Source: Erodium maritimum
Taxonomy: Eukaryota; Streptophyta; Magnoliopsida; Geraniales; Geraniaceae
NCBI GenBank assembly: GCA_963921825.1
Contig: OY997588.1
Coordinates: 126,201,203 to 126,265,202, forward strand
DNA: 64,000 nt
Direction: 5' to 3'
In this document: one piece after another, positions 33,223-45,415 of the stretch
Position numbering within the stretch: position 1 is the first letter of the stretch
Layout: the number at the start of each line of letters is the position of its first letter
Notes under the pieces: model-generated
The model's input: the letters and a program-made list of their open reading frames with translations, nothing else
Told to the model about the DNA's origin: nothing
The model's database searches: none
Translations under genes and position numbers: made by a program

Positions 33223-35169
33223 ATGTCTGAACCAAACCTTATGGCTTACATTGTTCCTTCTCTCTGTTTTTGCTTCCTCTTCATTCTTCTCCACCTCTTT
33301 CACAAACTATGGTGGAGTCCTCGATACATTCAAAAGCTCATGGCATCGCGAGGAATCAGAGGCCCTTCTTATAGATTTCTCCATGGGAACACAAAAGAGA
33401 TGATGAGCATGAAACAAGAAGCCATGGCCACTCCCATGGAGTTATCACACCATGTGTTCCCCAAAGTTGTGCCTTACACCTACTCAAACATCAAGCTATA
33501 TGGTAACAACTCACTAAGACCTGCAAGCTTGGCTTGGTTCTTATCACATATTTACATCATCTATGTTGGTGCAGGGACGACTTATGTTCATTGGATCGGT
33601 CCACAACCTCAGTTGGTAGTTGCTGACCCTGAGTTGGTGAAATTGATTTTGAACAACAAAGGCGGGTCATACCCCAAGGACAAACCAAAGGGTCCTGTGA
33701 AGAAGCTACTGGGAGATGGACTTGTGACATCTCAAGGTGAAAAATGGAAGAAACAGAGGAAACTTGCCAACCATGCTTTTCATGCAGAGAGCTTGAAAGT
33801 AAGTTATTAATCATTAAACTAATTGCTTTTCAAATATAGTTAATCAGTGATTATTGATTATGGTTTTGAAGGGTATGACTCCGGATATGATTGCTGGTGT
33901 GGAAATGATGCTAGAAAGATGGAGAAGTTGTGCAGGAAAGGAGATTGATGTGTTCCATGAATTCAAGCTCTTAACATCAGAAATCATTTCCAGGACGGCT
34001 TTTGGGAACAGTTACTTGGAAGGACAACACATATTTGATATGTTGGCCAAGTTGGGACTTATTGTTTCCAGGACTAGTTTCAAAATCAAAATTCCACTAA
34101 TTGGGTAACCTAGATATACTCTTTCCAATCTAATATGTGTTAAGGTTAAGACATGGTCCATACTCCCCAATTACCTTGCATAGTTGAGATGTCTCTCTTT
34201 CTCTATGTAGGAATTTTGTCAAGACCCGCGATGATGTTGAATCAAAGAAACTTGAACAAGGAATGCGAGAGTCCATAATCGAGTTGATAAGAGCGAGAGA
34301 GGAGAGAGTGGAGAATGGCAAAGCAGAGAGCTATGGTAGTGATTTTCTAGGATCACTACTAAACGCTTATCATAGTGATGACACTACCAAGAAAATATCA
34401 TTAGACGATGTGGTGGACGAGTGCAAGACATTCTACATAGCGGGACAGGAAACAACATTGACATTGCTGACTTGGGTTGTTCTTCTTCTGGCAATTCACC
34501 CAGAGTGGCAAGACAAGGCAAGGAAGGAAGTATTTGAAACATTTGGCCAAGAAAATCCAGATGCTCATGGCATTACAAGATTATCAATAGTAAGGAACAC
34601 ACGACCTCATCAATACATTCTGTTTTGTACTTTGTCTACATACTTGTATACATTTACCTCTCTTTCTATTATTGTTGATATCATAGCACAGACTCGACTA
34701 AAAGGTTAAGCTGACATTTCGATTTATTTGTTTGTAGATGGGAATGATCATCAATGAATCGTTGAGGTTGTATGCGCCTATTGTCAACATTGTAAGAAAA
34801 GCTAGAAGGGAAGTGAGACTTGGAGATCATCTCATTGTTCCAGCTAATATGATTATTAGTATTCCAATACCGGCTCTTCATTTCAACACCAAGTTATGGG
34901 GAGAAGATGCTCACTTATTCAAACCGGAGAGGTTTTCTCAAGGAGTGACTGAAGCTACCAACAACAACACAGCTGCATTTCTTCCATTTGGTTTGGGACC
35001 TCGTACTTGTGTTGGCCTCAACTTTGCAACTAATGAAACCAAGATTACGCTGTCCATGATTCTGCAGCGCTATAAGTTCACTCTTTCTGCGAATTACGTG
35101 CACTCCCCGATTCAGGTTCTCACTGTTCGTCCTCAGCATGGATTGCAGATCATCCTGCACAAATTGTAA
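33223..35169 (+). CDS. Cytochrome P450, CYP749A-like (CYP72 clan), five exons, intact
   Basis: Haem-thiolate mono-oxygenase, expected on the ER membrane with cytochrome P450 reductase; the substrate cannot be read from sequence. Exons: 33223-33502, 33575-33798, 33872-34104, 34211-34589, 34738-35169. All introns are GT..AG (72, 73, 106 and 148 bp) and the joined frame is open for 515 residues, normal for the family. Residues 7-26 form a hydrophobic N-terminal anchor. Motifs: AGQETT (I-helix) at 323-328, ESLR (ExxR) at 379-382, PERF at 435-438, haem loop FGLGPRTCVG at 456-465 with the ligand Cys at 463. The text resembles the CYP749A family (KLWWSPRYIQKLMASRGIRGP and GPVKKLLGDGL regions). The start is the first Met before the anchor, and the aligned start in the second copy agrees. 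The subfamily is from memory of family sequences. Confidence 0.92.
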
Positions 35170-35356
35170 GGCCAGTAAAATTGTGCAAATTAGGACACAG
35201 TTAGCATAACTTTATGGTATCTGAATGTTGGGGCTGTTGGTATCTGAATGAGTTAATGAGAGTTTTTCAAGAATCATGCCAAGTTTCCTCAAATATGATG
35301 AAACGAATATCATTCGTTTGGGTATGAAATTTATTCTTGAAATATATGTATAATGC
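35170..35356 (+). other. 3' flank of the first P450 gene
   Basis: Likely 3' UTR and downstream sequence. It shares words with the region after copy 2 (CCAGT-AA-TTGTGCAAATTAGGAC at 35173 and 57971, then TTTTTCAAGAATCATG and TTATTCTTGAAATATAT). No ORF. Confidence 0.6.
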
Positions 35357-36118
35357 TTGATGTGGACGAAAAATGCATCGATTTAGATGTTTTTAAGCCC
35401 ACATCTTAAGCTTTTCGGTCCTGGGATTAGGTTGTTTAATGGAATTCTTCTTCCTTTCGTGCAGTAGGCCCAGATTTTAGAGTTTTCGGACATTCAGAGT
35501 GAAACAAGGGTATTTATCAGAGTATATGAGCCGAGCAGCTGCAGGACAGAAACCCGAGCCAAGAACTGGCATTTCTCTTCGGATCCTCATGGCCACACGG
35601 TATGTATGAGCAACCGGGCCGGATCGAGGCCCGTTCCGTGCGGCTCAGCGGGCCTGTACGCAGCACGTTCCAGGCGCCTGGAAGGGAAAAAGTCCAGAGC
35701 TCTCTGATCTGATCCTGTGAGGGACCCGGTCCGTGCCGATCAGAGGGCCTGTCAAGAGCCTGTTCCGTGGTCTAAAAGGGCTGGTCAAGGGCATGTTCCG
35801 GGCCCGCTCCGGGCCGCGCGAGATCCAGACCTTCGATTTTCAAAAACTCTATATAAGAAATTTAAAGACATATTTTGAGGGGTTACGAATTTTGGGAGGA
35901 AAAAGAGGAGACTTGGAGCTAGAGCTTGGAGCTTGAAGGAAGAAGAGTGTGTTTGAGAGCAAGATTGAGTTTGGATTAACATTTTGGTCAATTGGGGATT
36001 GTGTATCAACTTATTACAATTATGTTTATCCATATTTCTTTTTCATCTCTTTGCTTGTTCTTCTTCATATCCGACTTAAACTTCTCCGCTTATATGTTAA
36101 TCCCTTTGTCATTGATAT
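35357..36118 (+). repeat. LTR-like sequence of unknown family, truncated
   Basis: Starts TGATGTGGACGAAAAATGCATCG, is GC-rich in the middle, has a TATA box (TATATAAG, 35850-35857) and then a purine-rich GGAGCTTGAAGGAAGAAG leader. This looks like the promoter half of a plant LTR, but no matching second LTR, PBS or coding region is in the window. The last few dozen bases, to GATAT (36114-36118), resemble copia LTR sequence that resumes at 50385. Confidence 0.45.
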
Positions 36119-36787
36119 TATCACACCCCAAATCCGGTTTTGACCGGACTCGAGACGTGAGCTTAAATAAAAGATAACTAAAGCAGTTTAATAATAAAAA
36201 GGGTTTCAGATAAGTCAACAGCTCGTCAACAACAAAAAGTAACACAATTTAGAAATAGTAAAAACCGTACGTCACTAGACACTAGCCAAGACCCTCGTCA
36301 GCTCCCAAACTCCGAGAATCATGCTAATACAAATCCCGCTCAACACCTGAACGACAACAAGGTAAGGGGTGAGCTTTCGCTCAGTAGAAAAAGTAGTTAA
36401 GGTTATGAACATCAGTTCACTACCACGAGTAACCGCCAATTAAGGCATACTAGCAAAGCATGACTATCAACGACGCCCAAGGGACAAGTACCAACCACCA
36501 AACACTCCCGCAAGACCATAATAACACATGAAACCACGCACAAAGCCAACCAGCACACAACGAACACACAGCAGAACAACACATAACTTAGTACAACCGT
36601 TCCCAACATCACCAGCTATCACAGCCCGTCCCATTTAAATCGTACCGGAACACGAAGCATCGATCCCGACATCTTCCCGTCACCGAGACTCGGGGTAACA
36701 TACCTGACCGGCAATACATTCAGTCGGATGTCTTCCCGTCACGGAGACTCGGGGCCTCACGCATAACGGACCGGCACATACCTCGGT

Positions 36788-39700
36788 TGTCACGCCCCAA
36801 TTTCAGCAAACCGAAACTAGGGACCCGAACGTTTAAAAAGTTACAATACTGAAACCTGTTTTTGATAAATCACTTTAAAAGTCAGTTTAGTTCCACAAAA
36901 GAATAATATTTACATCTCAAAATAAAAGTCCCACACTTGGACAAAACGAGATACACGTCTCTAGACTCAAAACACCCAGCAACCCGCTTCAAGCTCTTCA
37001 AGCTTCAGAAGCTCACCTAGTCCAGACTACGAACGGTACCTGTAGGAAAAGAAGCTAGGGGTGAGCGTTCGCTCACCACCACAGATAACATACTGACTAT
37101 GGCATAATTAGTAGACAAAGCCGATGACACCAACGACGACTCAAAGACACACACACGACCAGTCTTTTCCTCAACTGACTCAACACACGGATACGTTATG
37201 TAGACCCCACACTACGATCGACGACCTCCTCCAAGACACGACTGACCAAACAATACCAACCAAGATCACAAAGGATCGCAAACCGGCTGCTCAGTAACCA
37301 ATCTCTGTCTCTCGCCCTTTACCGATCATAGACGTGGTCAGGCGGTCGACCTGTCGCGCAACTTCTCCCGATCCCAGTCGGGAGGCTAACCCACAACCTC
37401 TCCGCTTCACCCGATCCCAGTCGGGTGGTTAGCCACACCCGCGCGTCCTTCCCCCGATCCCAGTCGGGGAGCTAGCCGACAACCCCTTCGCTTCTCCCGA
37501 TCCCAGTCGGGAGGCTAGCTACACCACACAACCTCCACCAGTATCAAGTAACCAAACACAATCACAAACAAGTTCAAACAGACAGTAACGACACCGGTGA
37601 CAACTCCACAGGCACTCAAGGCCAACAAGACACCAACAATCAAACACAGGTTCAACAACCCTACGGGCCCTCATGGCCACCCAAGACACCAACAATAAAG
37701 TACGGGTTCACAACCCCACGGGCACTCACGGCCACTCAAAACACCGAAACGACAACACGGGCTCTCATGGCCACCCAAGACTCAGCAATAATTAACACGG
37801 GCTCTCAAGGCCACCCAAACTCAATCAACAAATACACACAACAACCTCCGGGCATGGTCATATGCCTCCAGTATATCAGTTAACGCTAAGTTCTCTGCTC
37901 CTACGACACTACTAAGTGTCACATGCATTTCCAGTATTCGCTACGTTCCCGTATCATGCATTTCTAATATTCGATAACCTAAATAACCCACGACACCCCG
38001 GTGTCACATGCAATTCTACAGTTAACTTTCCCTAGTCAGGTCCGAGATCCGGCTACTTTTCCCTACCTCGCAAGCAACTCCAAAAGCGCTCCACTAAACC
38101 CGAGATGATCGCAATCACTCGCCGAGCCTCTCTTTGCCTCGGTCCGCAGCACGATCTAAAAGAACACAGATTTAACTCACTTTTAAACTAGTAAGAACAG
38201 GCCAAACTTAAATAAACTCAATGCCCAACGTAACCCCGACAATGTCGATAAAGGACCCTTAAAGGCCCGATTCGCCCGACATGGCGAATCTGCCCGGGTT
38301 TTGTAAATTTCTTTCCGGGCTCCCCCTCGATCGGAGCCGGACTCTAAATTTAACACGAAGCCCCAAATTAATAACGGTTCCGCCGTTAAGTTAACGGCTA
38401 CGATTTGTCCAGTTTAAATACGACAGTTGTCTTTTACACTCGAGCGGGCTAACAGTAGGGTTACGACGGATCGGGTTCGAGCACCCGCGCACCGAACCCA
38501 GATTTGATCTAAACCCAGCTAAAACCCCTTTTTACTTCAAACCGTCTTTGAAACTCCTTGCTTTAATTAATTCCGTCTTTGATTTTAAAACAAAACGGTT
38601 TCCTTCTGCTCGTTTCCGAACTCGAGATTTTTGGTCCAAAACCCTTCTAAATCCGTTTTGATTTCGTTTTCCCCCTTTTCGATTTAACTTAACTCAAGTT
38701 TGTTTAACGATCGTCCTTCGTTTTAAAACCCAATTAAATCAACCGATCTAGTTTTAACGATAACAATTTTACGTCCGAACACAAAGATCGAACTTTTGTT
38801 TCACATCTGATTTTCAATGTAAAACTCAACTTAACCCTTTTTTGTTCACATTTAAACAGATCCGAAAAACGTAAGAAACATAATACAATAACTTAAATTT
38901 GTTCTTCTTTACAATTTCAAATTAACCCTTTACAATAATCCTTTAAACAAAACCGGATTCACTTTTTTTTGTTCTGTTCCTTTCCATTTCGGGAGTTCCG
39001 TTCCATCCCGACCAGATCTGAACGAACTCGGGAATGGGAAAGCAAAAGACGAAGAACGGGATCGGGTTAGGTGCGGCCGACCACCGGCGACGCCGTTATC
39101 GGCCGAGATTCCACGGACCGAGAACTCACCGTAAAGGGACGGTGGCGGGCGGTGGAGCTCGGCGGTGGGAGTGGCGGTGGGGGTTCGCCTCGGGTCCGGA
39201 CGACTCGATCTCGTCCTGGATCTGACGAGCTCGCCGGCGACGGCGGGAGCTCGGGTCACGCCCGGTTGAAGGGAGGGTCGGGAAGAGAAGGGGAGGTGGA
39301 GCTCGGTGGCGGCGATGGCGTCGCGGCCGGTCCTCTCCAGATCGGAGGAGAGGAGGGTTCCGGGATCGGTGGCGGCGTCTTTAGGGCCGGACGGAACTGG
39401 TGGTGGTCGGGGCTGGTCTGGTGAGGAAGATGAAGGAGAGAGAGGCAGGGAGGTCGGGGACGGTGGTTGCGTGGGCTGGCCGGAGCGGTAACGGGGTCGG
39501 GATGGAGGAGAAGAGGACGGGATGAGGGTGGTGAGGGAGGTGGCGGCCGGAAACGGTGGTGGCCGGTCGGAGTTCGGCGAGGGAGGTGAGGGATAGGAGA
39601 GAGGGCTGGAACGAGAGAGAAGAAAGGATGAGGGTGGCTGCGTGAAATGAGACTGAAACCCTAGGGTTTCAGTCTTTTAAAGGAGGTGTGGGTTTTGGAC

Positions 39701-39881
39701 CTCAGAGGACAACCGGGCCGAGAGGCTGGCTAGGCCGGGTTGGGCCTGCGCACCTGGCCTGGTCCAGACCTGCTCCTTTTTTTTTTCTTTTTTTTTCTTT
39801 TTTTTGCACTTGTTTCAAAAACCTACCTTAAGGTTTTCGGATTGTAATTTAATACCCTAATGAAACGAAGCGGGTTTTACA
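36788..39881 (-). repeat. 3' LTR of gypsy-2
   Basis: 3094 bp, TGTCACGCCCC to GGGTTTTACA. Contains the hairpin array 37365-37513, several CACGGGC(T/A)CTCA-GGCCACCCAA-like repeats (37660-37815), and a T-rich stretch at 39776-39806. GC-rich ORFs near 39034-39491 also occur in the other LTR (47557-48118) and are not supported as genes. Confidence 0.94.
37365..37513. repeat. Four covarying hairpins in the gypsy-2 3' LTR
   Basis: Four inverted repeats with the common loop TCCCAG: CTCCCGA/TCGGGAG (37365-37384), CACCCGA/TCGGGTG (37408-37427), CCCCGA/TCGGGG (37452-37469) and CTCCCGA/TCGGGAG (37494-37513). Stem bases differ between copies on both arms together. Spacing is about 43 bp. Confidence 0.9.
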
Positions 39882-39882
39882 A

Positions 39883-39898
39883 TCTACCCCCTTAAAGG
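39883..39898 (-). other. gypsy-2 polypurine tract
   Basis: On the minus strand CCTTTAAGGGGGTAGA, just before the LTR start TTGTAAAACCCG. The pol frame reads into it: the stop (39884-39886) lies inside the PPT. Confidence 0.9.
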
Positions 39899-40702
39899 AA
39901 TTTCGCCCGCGAAATTTAAAACAGGCGTACCTCGGGAAACGAACAAGGCGGGATACTTCGCGCGAACCTCATCCTCGCGCTCCCAAGTTGATTCAGACTC
40001 GTGGTGCTTCCACTGCACTCGTACCAAGTGGATAATCTTGCCTCCCCGCAGAATCTGCTCCCGCGTGTCCATGATCCGAACCGGCTGTTCCTCATAGGAG
40101 ACATCATCAACCACCTCGATATCTGTCCACTCAATGACGTGGGAGGGGTCTGCATTGTACTGCCGCAACTGAGACACGTGGAAGACGTTATGGACTCTCC
40201 CAAGTTGCGGTGGCAACGCAAGACGATAAGCCACTATTCCCACTCTGCCCAAAATCTCGAACGGGCCAATGTACCTCGGAGCCAACTTGCCCCCGCTGCG
40301 ACTGAACCGCACCAGCCCTTTCCTCGGGCTCACCTTTAGGAACACGTGATCCCCGACTGCAAACTCAAGAGGTCGACGTCGCCTGTCGGCATAACTCTTC
40401 TGTCGGCTCTGCGCTGTCCTCAGCCGATCGCGGATCAGTGCGACTTTCTCCGTCGTCTCTCTGACAAGATCTGGCCCCAGCAGACTCTTGTCCCCCACCT
40501 CTGCCCAACATACTGGTGACCGACACGGCCTCCCATACAACGCTTCGAAAGGTGCCATCCCGATACTGGCCTGGAAGCTGTTGTTGTAGGCGAACTCGGC
40601 TAAAGGCAGGTGGGTCTCCCAAGATCCCTTGAAATCCAGCACACATGCTCGTAGCATGTCCTCCAAGATCTGGATAGTGCGCTCGGATTGACCGTCTGTC
40701 TA
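39884..40702 (-). pseudogene. gypsy-2 integrase C-terminus and chromodomain-like region
   Basis: Follows the in-frame TAG at 40700-40702, which replaces the Gln codon before TDGQSER. It holds the last catalytic Glu region of integrase, FAYNNSFQASIGMAPFEALYGR, the GPF/Y module (LAPRYIGPFEILGRVG) and the Tekay-type end (PVRIMDTREQILRGG, WEREDEVRAKYPALF). The frame runs past the point where gypsy-1 stops (TGA there, CGA here) and adds about 17 residues into the PPT. Confidence 0.9.
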
Positions 40703-42139
40703 GGGATGATGCGTTGTACTGAGTAGCACCTCGGTCCCCAATGCCTTCTGCAGACTCGGCCAAAACCTGGACGTGAAGCGGGGATCCCTGTCAGACACTA
40801 TTGACATCGGGACCCCGTGGAGACGCACTATCTCCTGAACATACAAGCTGCTCAACTTGTCGACTAGGTCGGTCATCCTCATAGCCAGGAAGTGGGCCGA
40901 CTTGGTCAATCGATCGACTACCACCCACACTGCGTCGTTCCCATTCGGCGATCTCGGTAGTCCACACACGAAGTCCATCGTAATGTGTTGCCACTTCCAC
41001 TGAGCAATCAGTAGTGGCTGTAACAATCCCGCTGGACGCTGGTGCTCGGCCTTCACCTGCTGACAGACGAGGAATCTCGACACAAACTCTGCTACTTCTC
41101 TTCGCATCCCGCGCCACCAGAAATGTTGTCTGAGGTCACGGTACATCTTGGTGCCCCCAGGGTGCACCGTAAGACGTGAGTGATGTGCCTCTCGCAACAC
41201 GTCGTTTCTACAGTTAACCGGCACGAACAGCCCTCCTCGGTACTGTAGTCCCCAATCTGTTCTGATCTCCCAACCTACTACCTCGTCGCCGTTGACGACC
41301 CTCTCTCGGATCTGTGCCGTCTCAACGTCCTCCGTCTGCACCTCCAACTCTTGGGCAAGCAGTGAGGGCTGAGCCACTAAGGAGCACATGGTCATGTCAC
41401 CCGTAACCTCCTCTAGCTCAAGCCCGAACGTGCTCAGCTCCCCCATCATGTCCCACTCTCGGACTGATATGCTGGCGAGGCTCGGAACCGACTTCCTACT
41501 CAAGGCGTCGGCGACCACGTTCGCCTTGCCCGGATGGTAGTGTAGCTCGAAGTCGTACTCCTCGAGTAGCTCCATCCACCGTCGCTGACGCATGTTCAGG
41601 TCTCGCTGGGAAAATATGTACTTGAGGCTCTTGTGATCCGAGAACACCTGAAACCCCTCGCCATATAGATAATATCGCCAGCTCTTTAGCGCAAACACGA
41701 CTGCTGCTAGCTCCAAGTCGTGGGTAGGATAGTTGCGCTCATGCGTCTTCAGCTGCCTGGAGCCATAAGCCACCACTCTGCCCAACTGCATCAGTACGTA
41801 GCCCAGTTCCTCTCTGGACGCATCACAGTAAACATCATAACCGATTCCTCGCTCGGGCACCACTAACACTGGAGCTGTAGTCAGTCGAGTCTTCAACTCC
41901 GCGAATGCACGCTCACAGTCGTCTGTCCACACGAACCCGACACCCTTGCGCGTCAACAGAGTCATCGGTGCGGCTAGTCGTGCAAAATCCTGGACAAATC
42001 GCCGGTAGTAGCCTGTCAATCCCAGAAAGCTGCGGATCTCGAAAACACTCGTGGGCCGTGCCCACTTCGAGACCGCGTCGATCTTCGACGGATCGACCAG
42101 GATACCGTCACGGGACACGATGTGGCCGAGGAATCTCAC
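40703..42139 (-). pseudogene. gypsy-2 RT thumb, RNase H and integrase zinc finger/core
   Basis: Open for 479 codons between two premature stops. In order: RT connection ([15 protein letters not shown]), RNase H (YDVYCDAS, then [17 protein letters not shown] and ADALSRKS), integrase finger ([15 protein letters not shown]) and rve core ([33 protein letters not shown]). In the finger the first Cys of the CxxC pair reads Phe ([11 protein letters not shown]; gypsy-1 has CLTCQQ). That is a likely inactivating change. Confidence 0.9.
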
Positions 42140-43534
42140 CTAAGAGAGCCAGAACTCGCACTTCTCTCGGTTGGCATACAACTGATGCTCGCGCAGTAGT
42201 GTCAGAACAGCCCTCAAATGTAACTGATGCGCCGCCTCGTTTTGCGAATATATCAGGATGTCGTCCACAAACACCACCACAAACTGATCTTGGTACGACC
42301 GGAAGATGTTGTTCATCAGGTCCATGAACGCTGCAGGTGCGTTCGTCAGTCCGAATGGCATTACCAGGAACTCGTAGTGCCCATAGCGTGTCCGGAATGC
42401 AGTCTTTGCGACGTCCCCCTCACGGATTCGCAACTGATAATAACCGGACCGCAGATCGATCTTCGAGAAGTAGGTCGCCCCTCTCAACTGGTCGAACAAA
42501 TCATCGATCCTCGGCATCGGGTATCGGTTCTTCACCGTAACCCGGTTCAGCTTCCGGTAATCTATACACATCCGTATCTCTCCACTCTTCTTCTTCACGA
42601 AGAGTGCTGGTGCTCCCCACGGCGATGCACTCGGACGGATAAACCCCTTCTGCTGAAGCTCCTCTAGCTGACGATTCAACTCAATCAACTCTGCCGGCGC
42701 AAACTTGTAAGGCGCCATCGATATCGCCGCCGTTCCCGGCACCAGGTCAATCCCGAACTCCACCCCACGAACAGGTGGCAACCCGCTCAACTCCTCGGGA
42801 AAGACATCGGGGAACTCGCATACCACTCTCGGTAACTCTCGGCTCTGCACAGCCGATACTTCCTCCTCTACGGACAACGCCGACAGGAGGACCCCGCTCT
42901 TACTGCCCAGAACACATGTCACCTTCGTACCATCCACTGTCACTCGTCGCCTGTAGCAAACGATATTGGCTCGGTACCTTGACAGCCAATACATTCCCAA
43001 GATCACATCAAAGATAGTCATTCCCAGCACGAGAAGATCACCGGGGCAAGGACAGTCTGCGACTCTAATCTCGCAGGCACGACATACTCTAGTCAACGAT
43101 GCACCACCCCCAACTAGGGTTTCCAGGCATAGGGGTGGACTCAACGGCTCTAGGCTCAACCCCAACCTCTCAGCACAACCCAACGAAATAAAAGAGTGTG
43201 ACGCCCCGGTATCAAACAAGAATAAAGCCCATAAATGATACAATAAACACGTACCCTGGATGGTCTCGCGGTACGTGCTAGGTCCTGGGGCTCTGGAGTC
43301 GGTGACTGCATACACTCTCCCCTTCGAGGCCTGCTGCCTCTGACCCGGCGCGCTGGCTGCTGAATACCCGTGACTCTGCTGCTGTCTCGGAATCGGTGCG
43401 CTCGTAGAAGGCTGTGACGGTCTGGACTGCTGACCCTGACGAGGACGTCCCCTGGGCGACTGTACGGTCCGCGACTGTTGCGGTCGCTGCGCTGATGTTG
43501 CCCTCGACGGCTCCCGGCACCATGCAATGGTGTG
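42140..43534 (-). pseudogene. gypsy-2 protease and reverse transcriptase
   Basis: Protease active site [12 protein letters not shown] at about 43190-43225, with [13 protein letters not shown] and [16 protein letters not shown] downstream. RT blocks: [73 protein letters not shown] and the catalytic FVDDILIY at about 42243-42268. All RT motifs are intact. The frame ends at a TAG (42140-42142) that replaces a Glu-type codon before VRFLGH. It is joined to gag through a one-base frame change at about 43535. Confidence 0.92.
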
Positions 43535-44724
43535 CCCAACCCGCCGCATCGAAAACAGCCGATCTCGTTGGCTCTCGACTCCGTGCCCTGGCTGGTCCGG
43601 CTGGTCGCTGGCAGCGCCGTAGGCCCTCCTTCCATCGGGCACTCGCGACGGAAGTGGCCTCGCTGCCCACAGGTAAAGCACGTCGGCGCCCTCTCTGGTG
43701 CGACTGGCCCAACTGCTGCCACTAACCCCCGCTGTCTGGATCCACCCTGATGAGTCGGTGGTCGGAAGAACCCCACGGTCCTCTGTCTCCGCGAGTCTCG
43801 TGAGTCGGACGGTCCTGCAAAGCTGATCGGCCGCTGTCGGACCTCACGGCCCCTGGCTGCATCCCGGATGCCCTGCTCCACTGTAGCCGCGGTGTCCACT
43901 AGATCGGTATACTTCCGTAGCCTCAAAGCGAGAACCTGGTTCCGGATGCCCGGCCTCAGTCCTTCCTGGAACCGCAGGCAACGGTTCGTCTCGCTCATCA
44001 CCATCTCTGGCGCGAATCTGGCCAAGGCTGTGTACCTGGCCTCGTACTTTGCCACTGTCATCCCTTCCTGCTCCAGATCTAGGAATTGCCGATGTCGCTC
44101 CAGCCGAGCCGACTCGGGAAAATACTGTGCTAGGAACACATCCTGGAAGACGCTGTAGTCGTACCCGACCATGTCCTTCACACGCCCCCACCAGTGGTAA
44201 GCGTTGTCTGTCAGCTGATGGGCCGCGAAGGACACCCTGCGACGGCCATCCTCGATACCTGATGTATCTAGGTCTCGCGTGACCTGATCTAGCCACCTCT
44301 CGGCTAGGTCGGGGTTCGGCTCCCCGACAAAAGTGGGTATCCCGAGCTTCAAGAAGTCTAGCACTGCTCGGGAGGTATGATCCTCTGTCTGACCGGGTCT
44401 CACTAGGACCGCGGTTGCCTCAGGTGCTGGTGAAGCCGACTCTCGGTTGGCGATGACCGCCACCAAACTCTGGACCGTCCTGGTCAGCTCATCCAGGGCA
44501 GCCATGACGGGAGGGTCTGCGACGGGCGGAACGCCGGGTGTGCCTGCAGACGGCCCTGCGTCGCTTCTCCTGTCCTCTCCGACAGGAGTGCCCTGCGCTT
44601 CCGCGTGCTCGGCGGGCTCAACGGTGGGCACCCTTCCCGGTGTCCCCGCTGACCGTCCCCGCCGGCCCCGCGTGGGCGCCTGACCCCGTGTTCCTGCTGC
44701 TCGTCCGCGTCTACCGCGAGCCAT
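43535..44724 (-). pseudogene. gypsy-2 gag
   Basis: ATG at 44724 (minus strand) opens MARGRRGRAAGTR, an Arg/Gly-rich start. The capsid domain follows (AERWLDQVTRDLDTSGI, NAYHWWGRVKDM, FLAQYFPESARLERHRQFL, EGMTVAKYEARY), then the CCHC knuckle [15 protein letters not shown]. The second knuckle begins CFRCGGLG and is broken by a one-base deletion at about 43535, after which the conserved sequence continues in the frame used by protease and RT. The original single gag-pol frame is inferred from the layout of the family. Confidence 0.92.
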
Positions 44725-45400
44725 GTACAGTATCCTCTGCACGGATACACGCAAACGTTCAGTTTGCCAACTCAAATAAACACAACAAGTTCAAATACGC
44801 TAACGCTCACATGGTCTAAGCTTACTCTAGCGCGTATATCACTAATACGTCACGCCGCTCACACTATTAATACTTTAAATATTTGTATTAGTAAACGAAA
44901 CCTCAAAGAGACCGCACCAAAACACGAAATGACCAACCAACCACACAGCGAAACAATAACCATAACCAAAAAAAAAGACAACTCAAGACCGACCTCAAAC
45001 ACAAGCCAAACACGGCCGAGTAGCAACGATACACGCCCACTGGGTCAACCAATTTTTAAAACTTTTTCCACTCCATTAAAATCCTCATTTCTTGGCATCA
45101 GGTAGTTACAACCCCGTCCAAGCATCGCCGAACTACGTTGTAGCCACTTGATACCAACACCGTCACGCTCGACCACAGGAGCGCTCCTGAGTCGAGTCGC
45201 GACAGTTTAAAAACGTTTCACGCAGCAACACACAAACAATGTGCCAGTAACCCCGTACTGCACAAGCACAAAACAAAACAGGACTCGAATCCTAACGGGT
45301 CTACACCCGAGTTCCGACTTGCGTACCCAACGCAGAACGGGACTCTACTGACTCGACTCTCCCACCTAATTGACGTGTAGTCCGGGGTGTGAAACCTCGC
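44725..45400 (-). other. gypsy-2 leader
   Basis: Untranslated leader between PBS and gag. It shares CCGAACTACGTTGTAGCCACTTG at 45128 with the complement of the gypsy-1 leader. No gene is seen. Confidence 0.8.
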
Positions 45401-45412
45401 GCTCTGATACCA
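45401..45412 (-). other. gypsy-2 primer-binding site (tRNA-Met)
   Basis: TGGTATCAGAGC on the minus strand, three bases from the 5' LTR at 45416. Confidence 0.94.
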
Positions 45413-45415
45413 AGC

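Noticed and set aside
39034..39491. GC-rich open frames on both strands, repeated at 47557-48118
   Set aside because: They lie inside the two LTRs of gypsy-2, are duplicated only for that reason, and show no domain. GC-rich DNA gives long chance ORFs.
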